64,000 nucleotides of DNA from Pyricularia pennisetigena (Eukaryota; Ascomycota; Sordariomycetes; Magnaporthales; Pyriculariaceae). The stretch covers positions 1,102,176-1,166,175 of the forward strand of contig NC_043742.1 of the NCBI RefSeq assembly GCF_004337985.1, in the 5' to 3' direction. The position numbers were made by a program, and so were the translations under genes. A model generated the notes under the pieces. The model saw only the letters and a program-made list of their open reading frames with translations. It was not told where the DNA came from and ran no database searches. Positions 33,400 through 43,699 of this stretch are shown piece by piece (the first letter of the stretch is position 1; each line of letters opens with the position of its first letter).

Positions 33400-35360
33400 T
33401 GTGGCGATACTGAATTAGTTTGCGATTAATTTGGGCGAAACACCTATATTTTCAGTTAATTTACCTTTTCTTCGAAATGCTTTCCATACCTTCCCAGAAT
33501 TTCACATTCGGGATGGACCAAATATTGTGGAGAATTTGGAAAGAAGGTTATAATATTGCTAAATCGTGGAAAATACGTGGAAAATACGTGGCAAGTGTTA
33601 ATGGTGCGAGGAGCAATTTGGTAACCCGACATATACTGTGTCGATTTCTACAAATTTGTAATTAACCTTTTGTTTTTAATTTCGCTTCCATATTAAATGG
33701 GATTTCTTGGGTGGGATTTTACCAGGGAAATTAGCCCCATCGAAGGAGACCCGAAACGTCGCAAGGTCGATGGCGAGGAGGCAAATAAGCCCAAACAAAT
33801 CTTGCCGTCACCCGCGTGTGTAAAGCAAACCATCGCCAGCGACCTGTACGTCGCTTACACCGACCGGAAAAAGGCTTCCTAAGGTGTACGGGTTTTACCG
33901 CTAATTACCGATAGCAGCGATCCCGGCCTGTTTCCGGTTGGTAATTTCAAACGGTATTGCCTTCAAATCTTAATAAATTTAAAATTAATGGGAATGTCGG
34001 CACTCATACTTTCGCTAGTAAAAGTCTATTTTACCCCAAATTTATCAATTTTCAACTTTTTTAATTACCAAATTTAAGTTAAAGCTACTGTTTTGCTGTA
34101 ATAAAAGGGAAAACTCTAAATTTTAATTCAATCGGCGCCGGACGAGCCGATTTAAAGTCTTTTTAACAATATTTATTACGCGCCACCTTCCAGACCAGAT
34201 TGACTATCGAAGTTCTATAATTTGATTTATATGCCATGGACGGCTCCATCTTCGTATCCCATTTGAAACTTCAATCAAAATTTAACCATTATACGTTAAA
34301 AACAGCCCACTTGTCAAAAATTTATAACATTCGCTAAAACGCCTCGTCTGGAATGTTTTAGGGTAATGGCACCATATTAATCACTACAAATCGCTCCCGG
34401 TATGCGAGATTGGTTAGCCCGATAATTATATAATCGCCATCGCCACCGCATTCGGGTTGCTATTTAAAAAAAAGATTATAACGCCTGCTTATTATGGTTC
34501 GTATTAGTGTTAAAACGGTTATCCAGTAGATTATACACCTCGTCCCATATTTTGTGCGGGCCAATATGGTTTATATAAAATTCCTCCGCATAGTTAAAAA
34601 ACATGTTTGGGAAAACCACATAATATTGGCTTTTGTTAATTTGCAGCCAGTTGCGATAGCAGAAAATGTTTTAGTTTTCAGGATATATATGCGCGCGTTA
34701 CGGTTATGCAGTGAGTTACTGCTAGCGCGTGCATTTAATGTGAAATAGCGGACAAAGAGATCTAATCGGCGAAGTTTTTACTTCCCGTTGCAGCAGGTTA
34801 CCTTATCCGTACGTAATAGCATTATTATCTTTACCCGTTTTTAGAGATGGTTTACGTTAAAACATTGGTTATAATACCCACAGCCTCCGACCAAACATCG
34901 ACTTCCGCCATAGGATTTCGTTAAAATTATGCGGTTTTTGCTTCCAGAATTCGGGAAATGCGCAGGGCTAAAATTGTAGCCGCCAGGGCGAAGTGGGAGG
35001 AAAACTATACCATTAACGCTACCATACAAGTGATTTGCTTTGCTGTTTTCATATTTGGTTGTTTGTTTTTGACGTCGTTTGTTTGGGTTCTTTTTTGGCC
35101 CGTTTTTACTGGTTTTAACACTATTATCCCCCGCGATAATTTTTTTGGACGTTTTTACAACCTACGTATTGTTATTAGTTAATTTTTATACGTGCGCCCA
35201 TAATCCTGGAATTATTTAAGATAAACGCCAACCTAAATAAAAGGTTTTACCTTGTTACAATCACGTATCTGGTTCTGAAATTTAAAATAATTAGCAATAT
35301 TTTACAATTTTTCAATTCCGAAATGGAGAGCAAAGATTAGCAATTAGTAACAGTGATGCT
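33400..35360. other. Unassigned decayed DNA with short frames
   Basis: Plus-strand frames at 33,420-33,665, 33,697-33,882 (acidic/basic, IEGDPKRRKVDGEEANKPKQ) and 34,554-34,748 are open but carry no motif I can name. The second looks least random, with low RIP-type damage, and could be a true short exon. No promoter or repeat is supported. Confidence 0.3.
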
Positions 35361-35363
35361 GTA

Positions 35364-35579
35364 TTAAGCACTTGCTTTACTCTGGTTAACCCTCGGAAAG
35401 TCGTTGGGTTGCACCTCATTTTTATATTTGGGCGAATCCCTCCAGTGCTGTTTAAATGAAGATTTTGCTGTAAAGCATTTTCCGCAGCTGCAGATAATGG
35501 TGGAATTTCCGCTTCCCTGCGCCTCCTTTAAGTTTTTGCCCTTTTGCTTCGGCACGTTTATCTTCGAAATTAGAAATAG
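35364..35579 (-). pseudogene. C2H2-like zinc finger fragment
   Basis: The minus-strand frame gives KQKGKNLKEAQGSGNSTI, then ICSCGKCFTAKSSFKQHW and RDSPKYK, ending with NQSKASA at 35,364. This is the CxCG..F..k..l.qH..dSp.H pattern of a single fungal C2H2 finger, with the last His replaced by Tyr (a CAC/CAT to TAC/TAT change). The frame has no ATG and is cut upstream by the TIR element whose 9-bp duplication starts at 35,580, so the N-terminus is missing or lies beyond the insertion. DNA binding is inferred from the motif only. Confidence 0.5.
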
Positions 35580-35588
35580 TTGATAGTT
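35580..35588. repeat. Left 9-bp target duplication (TTGATAGTT)
   Basis: It compares with TTAATAGTT at 37,454-37,462, one G/A difference. The mismatch is the RIP type of change. Confidence 0.75.
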
Positions 35589-37453
35589 TAGTCTCAGTGC
35601 TCAGACTAGACCCCCCTGCTTCGCAGTGGGGACCGAACGCTCCATATACCTTTCAGCCACATGGCTTTTCGACCAATTACATTGGCCGAAAAAATCGCGC
35701 TCGTTCTAGTCTGAGGACAACTTGTCGCATTTCGCCGTTCATAGCGGTACCACCAACGATAATCTGTCGCATTTCGCCGTTTATAACGGTATTTTTAATA
35801 ATATATTTAATATTACGATATCGTTTATAGTTATTTTATTAATATAAGGATAATTTGTGGTATTTTGCCGTTTGTAGCGGGTAAATGCAATATATTCGCA
35901 TTATAATGGTAAAAGAAAATAATATACCCATAATATGCAATTAAATATTCGTATAAAAAAATAAATAAAAATTATAAAAACATATAGTAATTTGCGTTAA
36001 ATTTATTGGAATTTGCTGAGTATTTGAGTACCGGCCGCGTCTTTATAACTACTGTATTTGGAAAGATATTAAAATATTAAATAAAATCTGTAATTTTTTA
36101 TTATATTTAATTTTTGTTTTGAATAATAGTATGCAATAATTATTTTAATTTAGTTTACAGTTTTTATACCTTAGTAAACCTAATACTGCAGAATGCATGC
36201 AATTATCGATTGAAACAAAAGTTTTATTAATATTTTTATATAAATTAACAATTTGTTAAAAAATTAAATAATTTACGCAAATATTGGTAGAATGAAAATA
36301 TTTTCACTTAATATATTCCTTAATCAATTTGCTAGTAAATTTTATATAAGTTTTTCCTTATAAATTTTATTCAATTAAATAAAGCAAAAAATACAAAAAA
36401 AACACAAATTTAGCATTTGTTTATATAAAAATATAAAAAGGGCCGGTATTGCAAGTCGGGTTTTACGTTAACGTTTATTTATATATAAAATCCACTTTTT
36501 CAAATTTTGGTTTTTTTAATGTTAGAATTGGTAAAAATGTAAAAGCATTTCGATGGTAAAATATATATAAAATTGGATATACCTTACCTATCCGCATATT
36601 TAAGGGTTTATATAATTAGTTATACGTACAAAAATGTGATATTATATTAAGTATATATATGCCACCCCCCACGTGCAAAAACCACAAAGTTCTGCCGCAA
36701 AAAAAAATAATATAAAATTAATTAAATAAAGCAAAAAGATTTATAAAATACATATTTATTATTTGTTTTTATTAAACAGTTTTTAAAGCCGATATTGTTA
36801 GCACGATTGGACTTGGACGTTTGTCTATATACGTAATCGAATTTCTGAAGTTTTGGTTTCATTATCGTTAAAACTGGTAAAAATATAAGCGAGTTTCGAT
36901 TGTAAATTATATATAAAAAAATATATACTTTGCCTATCCGCTTATTTAATTGCTTATATAATCCGATACAAGCACCAAAATTTCTTATAACGATATATAC
37001 ATATATACGACCCTCCACGTGCAAAAAATATAAAATTTGGTCAAAAATTAAAAATAATATTAAAAAAAATCGAAAATCGAAAAAAAAATCGAAAAAACAG
37101 TACCGCCATAAACGGATTAAGGGCGGGTTATATCCAACTTTTAATTGGCGTACCGGGTGCAAAAAGTTTTGGATTTATAAAAAAGGCCTAACAATTCCTA
37201 TTTTTAACGATATTTTCTTTTTTCGATATTTTGCGTGGTTGTGGAATAATAAGGGAGTATCGGTCGCAAAAAGGCCAAAAATACCGCTATAAACGGCGAA
37301 AATCGACAAATTGTCCTTAAACCTAAACCAAAGCGTTCTTTGGATGGACCCACAGGTACATTGCAAAGCCGCAATTGAGCCACGAAATGGAGCGAAGCGA
37401 ACGAAGTGGATCAATTGTGGAGCTCTGGGCTTCAGGGATGAGCCCTGAGACTA
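35589..37453 (-). mobile_element. 1,865-bp TIR element, MULE-like, copy 2
   Basis: This is the same element as 26,914-28,754 in inverted orientation. It runs from TAGTCTCAGTGCTCA at 35,589 to its complement end TGAGCCCTGAGACTA at 37,453. It is flanked by TTGATAGTT/TTAATAGTT, a different 9-bp target, so the two copies inserted independently. It is 24 bp longer than copy 1 because of a segment near 37,383-37,408 (GGAGCGAAGCGAACGAAGTG) close to one end. The interior matches copy 1 closely, with scattered transitions. No transposase is encoded. Confidence 0.8.
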
Positions 37454-37462
37454 TTAATAGTT
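37454..37462. repeat. Right 9-bp target duplication (TTAATAGTT)
   Basis: It pairs with 35,580-35,588, eight of nine bases identical. Confidence 0.75.
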
Positions 37463-38435
37463 GGGGAAAATGAGGCCGTCTGCTGTCGAGACAGACAAAG
37501 AGATTATATACGAATTATATTTATATTTAAACTCTAACCCCATATACCCATTCATAAATATTAGGATAAAAATGTGAAAAACTACTGTTTATTCCTTATA
37601 ACGTATTTTAATGGAATTGAATAAGTTCTACCAAATCCAGATCGTTGATGTGGCGTAGGACGATTATTTAAACGACGACCACTTTTGGTAAGAGCCCCTA
37701 CACTCCTACGTCATTTTCGATTATATAAGTTCATTAAGGAAAGTTGTCCGAGCTTAAATTATAGATTGCGGAGGGGCTGGTCGTTTTACCAGCTTAAAAC
37801 CTGCAATAAAAAGTATAATTTTAATTATTATAATTTTAGGATGGGTTTCCACTTTTTCAACCAAATTTTCGACGCTGGTAACAAATGTTTTTATTTTTTT
37901 GCCCTATCCTTCCAAAAGGACGGTAACCTAGGGTTTTACAGTTTTGCTTTTGCCAAAATTTTGAACCTCCGCAAAGTAATATTTCTGAATCGAGCTTCCA
38001 TATAATTAATACGCATTTCTTGCCACATTGGTGTTTGTCTGCGTCCCATTACCGTTCTTATAATAAATGTGTACCTTTTTTTTGACGACCAGTGGCCGCA
38101 AACCATTTGGCCAAGGTATAAATTAAACTTGCGCTCATTAGGTGCCAAAACTATTTTCAAACCATTAATCCTATTTCAATTAATGTTAATCCTACGAGTG
38201 CTTTCGCCAAGCCAGTAGGTTACGCGTTTTTAGGTATTGTTCCGGTAATATTTAACCGCTATACTTAATCCACCTCCCGTTTATTTACGAAAACCATTAT
38301 ACCTTATTACTGTTTGCTTGCTAGTTATTTATTCCATCGTTAACCCGAAAACATAAACTGAAAAATTAAGTTTTAGGATTTTAGCAAATATCGGTTATCG
38401 CCCGGCTAAATGGGAATATTCTTTATTTTTACCGC
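37463..38435. other. Unassigned; possible minus-strand ISG12 remnant
   Basis: No firm gene. On the minus strand, helical and hydrophobic pieces near 37,790-37,930 (KKIKTFVTSVENLVEKVE, then IIIIKIILFIAG) resemble the pre-membrane part of the ISG12-like proteins, but no ISG12 block follows. A 74-codon minus frame at 37,936-38,160 has no motif. Confidence 0.25.
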
Positions 38436-38439
38436 CTGC

Positions 38440-38670
38440 TTCCAGGGCATGCTGTTTTCCATAGCAAAATAAGTATTGGCAACCCTTAATTTCAGCTTAT
38501 TGGGGCCAATAGCTGGTAAAAATGCCTATTAGAGATTTTTATGGGAATGGGCTAACAACCCCGCAGGTTTATTTGCAGCCTGGTAGCAATTTGCCTACGC
38601 GGGATTCGTTCCCCAAAATTTTCTGTTTAGCTTTTTCCAAAGGTTTGGCATGATCTGGGGTCGACTTTGA
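38440..38670 (+). pseudogene. ISG12-like protein, C-terminal part
   Basis: The plus strand gives TLNFSLLGPIAG, a 51-nt intron (38,516-38,566, GTAAAA donor, CCGCAG acceptor), then LFAAW-stop-QFAYAGFVPQ and NFLFSFFQRFGMIWGRL, ending in TGA at 38,668-38,670. Splicing restores the GPxAGxFAAW block exactly, as in gene A at 24 kb, and the intron is in the same place and phase. TAA at 38,470 and TAG at 38,584 are Q/W-to-stop changes. The upstream half is too decayed to model. This is a third member of the ISG12-like set in the window. Confidence 0.65.
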
Positions 38671-39174
38671 TTTGCAACAACTTAAATTTTAACGTTGCGT
38701 GCCCCTGTTCGGCGCCCTGAAAATCTAATAACAAAATGCCTATTTTTATAAACTAATTTAAATATAAAACTATTAACGCACAAAAATACAATCGTTTTCA
38801 GGTTGTTCCGGCTTATTAACCTCTTTTTCATCAGCTAAAAGGTCCAAGTCTTCTATATTATTTTCCTGCAATCTAATAACGTTCTATTTGCTAATTAAAA
38901 ACTCGTTTGGATCCGGAACCACCCTTCTCTTTTTAACCGGCCTTATTACCTCCAATTGTACTTCCAACAAATTTATTTTTTATTGGGCTTCAGCCAAAAG
39001 GATGTCCTTGGCTTCGAAGCTTGTTTAGACTTATGTAAACAAACGTCGTAAAATGGCATAGTCCGCGGCGAACTGGTATAAAATAACATAATCATTTCCC
39101 ACGATTCCAACTTGCCGTCCAATCGACATTTTACAACCGCCGCGTTATATATAAGCTTATTATAAACGCACATA

Positions 39175-39768
39175 TCGCAAAACAGTGGCTTCCAAAAATG
39201 GGTAGCGACAAAAGCAAAACCGCCAGAGATTTGGTAGCTGGGGGCAAAATGGTTAACTTTGCTCTGGTATTTAACCTATATAAACCACGGCTCGAAAATG
39301 AGGAGCTGGGTAAAACTGTTACACATTTATTAATTATATAAAAATCCCAGTCTCAAACCATTAACCAGCGCAATTACGAACCGCTTGGACTGAAACCCAT
39401 CGGGGTAAGCATCGAAATTAAAACCGAAATAACACTAACCACAGGCAGCGCACAATTTGGGATTTGGACGGCTGCATGGTATCGCCGCATTAGTAAGTTT
39501 TTGGTTATCGATCCGGCCACGAAACGCATCGTTAACATCGCCGTTTCTGCTTTATCACGGCCATATTTGGCGTTTTTACTTTACTTGCGACCGGGGACAA
39601 AATATTACAATTATCGGGCCTATTAATATCGGGTTTACAAACGATATTATCCAAATTTATTTTTTTATGGCAATATTGCGCGAATTGTGCAAATGGGTCG
39701 AGGGTCCGTTCCGCGATTGGTTTGCATACGCGATTGGGTTGAAAAAGAAGCCAGAAAAAATAGTGTAA
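39175..39768 (+). pseudogene. PDDEXK_12-like nuclease, copy 2, C-terminal half
   Basis: The plus strand reads KTARDLVAGGKMVNFALVFN near 39,215, INQRNYEPLGLKPIGVSIEI near 39,362, then AQFGIWTAAWYRRISKF near 39,448. After a one-base frameshift near 39,540 it continues IWRFYFTCDRGQNITIIGPI, GFTNDIIQIYFFMAILRELC and KWVEGPFRDWF. It matches the 16.1-17.4 kb gene block for block (GGKMVdFAL, INQtnY.PL..rPigVsiE.K, W..AWY.R, CdRG, LaiLReL..W). The N-terminal half was not found, and one frameshift plus a few stops break it. Nuclease function is inferred from the family. Confidence 0.65.
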
Positions 39769-39833
39769 TTGGCATTTTTTGCTTTAATTAAAACATCATC
39801 TGTGTTCGGGGATTTACCGGCCAATACCGCATT

Positions 39834-40073
39834 ATGTCGAACGACCAGAACATACTATTATTGCGCAGCGGTCTACCTCATTTTTTTAACATTAACGCGC
39901 GGCAAATTGCCTTGGTAATCCTGGCTATTATTAATTGGGAATACAACGGATTTTTTTTACTGGAGTTTGAGAGACTATTTTACAGACGCCCTGGTCCATT
40001 TATTGCTTTACCAAATAAGGTAAACGATGTAGAAATCCTGTTGGGAATAATGGATTTGGAAAAGGAAACCTAA
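39834..40073 (+). other. Unassigned open frame, 79 codons
   Basis: An ATG frame gives MSNDQNILLLRSGLPHFFNI, RQIALVILAIINWEYNGFFL, then ...FIALPNKVNDVEILLGIMDL. The composition is protein-like and it contains no stop despite the RIPed surroundings. I do not recognise it. It follows the PDDEXK_12 remnant by 65 bp in another frame and could be a second exon or an independent small gene. Confidence 0.35.
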
Positions 40074-41030
40074 ATAGGACAGGTAAATTAATATAGGTAA
40101 TTGGATTGGTCGGGTTAATTGGGCGCGCGGATTCATATCCCCGTAATAATATGCCAATTAATAACCACGTGAAATTGGGCAAATTGAATTTATGCATATA
40201 TTAAGCTTTTATTGGATTTTAGTGACAATTTTATACAAAATATTAACCAATGGTTTTTTATCCGGCAAAAATGTCGATAAACTCCCCTCCAATTAATTGC
40301 TAACCAATTATTTTAAATAAAATTAAATAAAACCTGCTTTATTGCTAATAATTATAGCAATAGTAAATAATTCTCCTATTGTCTGTATCGGGATAAAAGA
40401 AATTTACCATTCGTCGCACCATTCCTGGCGATTGTTCAGGAATTTCGTACTCGCCTAACTCGGCTTCCTGCAAAAATAACGATGATGTAAATTTGGGGTT
40501 AATTCAACCATTTCGCCTAAACAAACCGGTTGTTTATTTTAAATAAATTTGTGCACGCCGTATAGGAAATTTTTAACCGGTTGCACACGATGACTTTATA
40601 AGCTGGGAACTTTTCAGTGCTGCATATTAGCGCAAGGTCGGTGAAGTCCTTTTTTTTATATGCCCTACAGATTTTAGTTAATAATTTAAGACAATGTGGG
40701 GAGCAGGATTAGGCCGATGCTGGAGGCCCAAGCTTACGAAAACTTTTAACTTTTTTATAAATACCTTAAATGTTGCCATCTTTAACAAAAATTTAGCTAT
40801 AAAATCGCACTGGCAACGTTTTCGAAAATTACAACCAAACCGGGGCCCGAGTTAGATTTGTCTGCGAACTATGAAAACAATTTGAGGAGCAAAATAGATT
40901 GGCATAAAACCAAACCGTAATATTTTAATATATTCCAATTAATGGTTCAAAATAAGGTATAAACTCCCAAAAAACTTCCGAAAAAAAACTATTCTCTTAG
41001 GGAGCCTGCGATAACGTAATTAACGTAATT
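40074..41030. other. AT-rich spacer, nothing recognised
   Basis: No frame longer than 65 codons and no motif. Confidence 0.3.
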
Positions 41031-41035
41031 GGACG

Positions 41036-41195
41036 ATACGCTTTAAAGCGGGGTAAACAAGGCAATTGGTCAGGTCGGGCAAATATTGACAATTGATACC
41101 GCCAAAGAAACTGGCAAAAAAGTTGGTAAAATTATTCCGGACCCTGCAACGCAGACAGTATAAGCAACTCAAACATCCCCGCAAATTTCTACATA
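41036..41195 (+). pseudogene. IFI6-like N-terminal fragment
   Basis: The plus strand gives SGVNKAIGQVGQILTIDTAK then ETGKKVGKIIPDPATQTV. This corresponds to the N-terminal helical part of the IFI6-like gene at 25,024 (SAIKASKVFLNTALEVSKNA, TKKVEEIFPGAAKQV), with similar spacing and the same E..KKVe.I.P.a..qv ending. The hydrophobic and ISG12 parts are not found downstream. It lies 210 bp from the C-terminal end of another ISG12-like remnant on the opposite strand. Confidence 0.45.
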
Positions 41196-41407
41196 GCAAT
41201 AACGATGGAAAAACATGGTCGCACCACCAAGCTATAAATAATTGGGAACACCTTAATTTATATTAAAATTTTAAACAAACGTATATACTATAATAGATTT
41301 TGCGTATCCTAATTTCAAATTAAAGGTATAGTAATTCGATATTACAAACTAATATTTTAATCTTTTTTCAATAATACGTTATTTTATATAATTAGTAAAA
41401 ACGTTAA

Positions 41408-42060
41408 AATCTTCCCCAAATTATACCAAACCTTTGGAAAAAACTAAATAAAAAGCTTTTAGGAATAAACCCAATATAAGTAAATTACCACCAAACCGCG
41501 AAAAAATTTAGGTTTTTATTAACCCACAAATATTTCCAAAACAAAAATCACTAATTAAAACTTTTTTACCAGCAACGGGTCCCAGTTTTGCAAAATTAAG
41601 GGTTTTTATAATTTACGGCGCCACAAGCACCAGTACGCCGACGGTAACAATAGTGGTAAAACCAGCGGTTAAATACGGGTATTCGTATGGGAAATCGAAA
41701 TTAAAAATTGTGGCTTTTTCGGTTTTATTAATAAATTTTTCCAAAAATAACCCAATCGTTTATCGGCCCTGTTTAATAAAAGTTTTTAAATTTGTAATAA
41801 TTGCGTGGGCGATACGTTTAATTTAGTTTTGGCCGCCCACCGCGTTTTTAATTTAATATTTTAGCATTGCATCGTTTTTTTCGGCGGTGCGAAAAAGTTC
41901 CATTACCACGTTCGATATTTTATGGGCAAAGCGAACGGCAGAAAAGGTGCAAGGTTTTTCGTGGGTATTAAAAGGGTAATAACCATGTTTTATATTACTA
42001 AAATAATTGGCGAAAAGATTAAAAAGTTTTATATTGCTAAAATTATAGGTTTAATTACGT
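41408..42060 (-). pseudogene. ISG12-like protein A paralogue, RIP-broken
   Basis: The minus strand reads FSAVRFAHKISNVVMELFRT near 41,940, KNAVGGQN, AHAIITNLKTFIKQG, then YPYLTAGFTTIVTVGVLVLV, TLNFAKLGPVAG, a GTAAAA donor, and FAVWW-stop-FTYIGFIPKS with FLFSFFQRFGIIWGR ending near 41,408. It aligns from the N-terminal helices to the end with gene A at 24.0-24.7 kb. The intron acceptor appears to have lost its AG (CCTAA before the exon). It carries many in-frame stops. Confidence 0.65.
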
Positions 42061-42575
42061 ATTCGTTAACGTGAAAGCAATAATTATTACGTCGGGATAT
42101 CGTTTAAACTTATTAATAATTTGTTAATTTCGTTATTAAAAACAAAAGATTAGCAGCTTTGTGAAAAAGTTTTTCCGGGAAAATTTATAACGGTAAACTA
42201 ATTTCCAAACAAATAATAATTTAATTTAGGATATTTTAATTTTATTTAACAGTTAATCGCTTTATAAGCTTTCGTTTTCAGAAAATGTAATTTGACCAAA
42301 CTTTTTAAAAAAACATAAACGCCGTTAAAATAAATTTATTTTTACACAAAATTGTTTGTTTTTTATATAAATTATATATATAAGATGGAAAAAAGTTTGC
42401 TGCTTCGTTATAATTTTACTTTCGCGAATGGCGATATATATAATTGGCCAATATATTTAAAATTATTTAAAAAACGGCAAATATCGTTAATATTTATATT
42501 TAATTAATTAATTATGGTTTTTAATAAATAAAATATTATCCTCCTAATAATACCTTTAACGGCGCATTTAATAAA

Positions 42576-42830
42576 AATATATACACGGGATATTAATACC
42601 GAACGACGGGGCGTTACGATAAATGTTAACCGGTTTAAAATTAGGGTTAATAATGGGATAACAATTAATTGCGAAATTGCGGAGGAAAATGGCAAAAAAT
42701 ATTACTAAAATTATTTGTAAATTATATTTATTATAATTGCTGGCGGTACGGTAATTTTATTTTACGGGTATTTAATACCGTGGGGAAAATTAAATTTTAT
42801 ATTAGCCGATAAAATTAAAGCGAAATAAAT
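42576..42830 (+). pseudogene. MFS transporter C-terminal fragment
   Basis: The plus strand gives KYIHGILIPNDGALR, LKLGLIMG, QLIAKLRRKMAKNITKIICK and a final hydrophobic segment. The same order occurs in the minus-strand MFS gene at 54.9-55.1 kb (YIYGILVPNDGIIRKMLANL, ELPRKVAENITEIIRKLY). It is therefore a second, more mutated copy of the last loop and last membrane helix. The rest of this copy was not recognised. Confidence 0.55.
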
Positions 42831-42839
42831 TTGAAGTTC

Positions 42840-43690
42840 GGCCGGTAAAAATATTTCGTTATTTGTTTTGGAGCCGAATTTAACGACCAATTTAACCTGG
42901 TTATTAGTTTTACAAAATGTATTAAAGGTGTACCATGCGCCAAAACAAATTTCGGGCGTAATTTTTGGTTATATTATCGAAATAATGTTAAATCGGCGGG
43001 GCCCGGTCGGATAAAAGTTTTATCGAAATTTTTAGGTTTAGTGGTAGGATAAAAACGCGGCTTTTTAAATTTACCGCGTTTTAAACCGATTTTATCGGTA
43101 TTTTCCAGCAAAATAATGCATTTTTTAAACATATTGTTGGCGAATTTTAATAAACGGATGTGTTTCGGTGCGTTTATCGAAAATTTGTAATTTATTAAAA
43201 CTGGTGGATATTGGGATAAATATTTTGCGGATAAAAAATAAATAATAGGTTTACTATAAATGGAAATAAGGTTATACCAAATTTAGGGAATTAATAATAA
43301 TATATTTGGAAAAATATAAAATAATACCCGGTTATGCTATATATAATATGCGACGCCAATAAACCTGGCGTTATACGACAGCTTAAATTATTAAAAGGTA
43401 TGGTTTTGCGCGCTGGGAACGAACGTCACGATTTTATACGAAAACCCAAAAATATTCTTTTACCGTTTTTAATTACTTTTAGTTTTTAATGGCATTTCAT
43501 TTTTAAATACAAATATATTAAATATCCTTTTTTTTAATAAAACCGTATTTAAAAGCTTCCTTATATGTGTTTTATCAATATTTTTACAATTTTTTCGGAC
43601 CTTGTTTAAAAAAAGTTTCAAAAATCCGACTGGGCTATATTTAAAAATATACCCAACCTAATTATTTGCACATTTAAATATAGGTTTAAC
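42840..43690. other. Unassigned decayed sequence
   Basis: Plus-strand pieces such as SAGPGRIKVLSKFLGLVVG near 42,990 and GVIRQLKLLKGMVLRAGNER near 43,370 are protein-like but not placed. Stops are dense. Confidence 0.3.
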
Positions 43691-43699
43691 AAAACCGTT

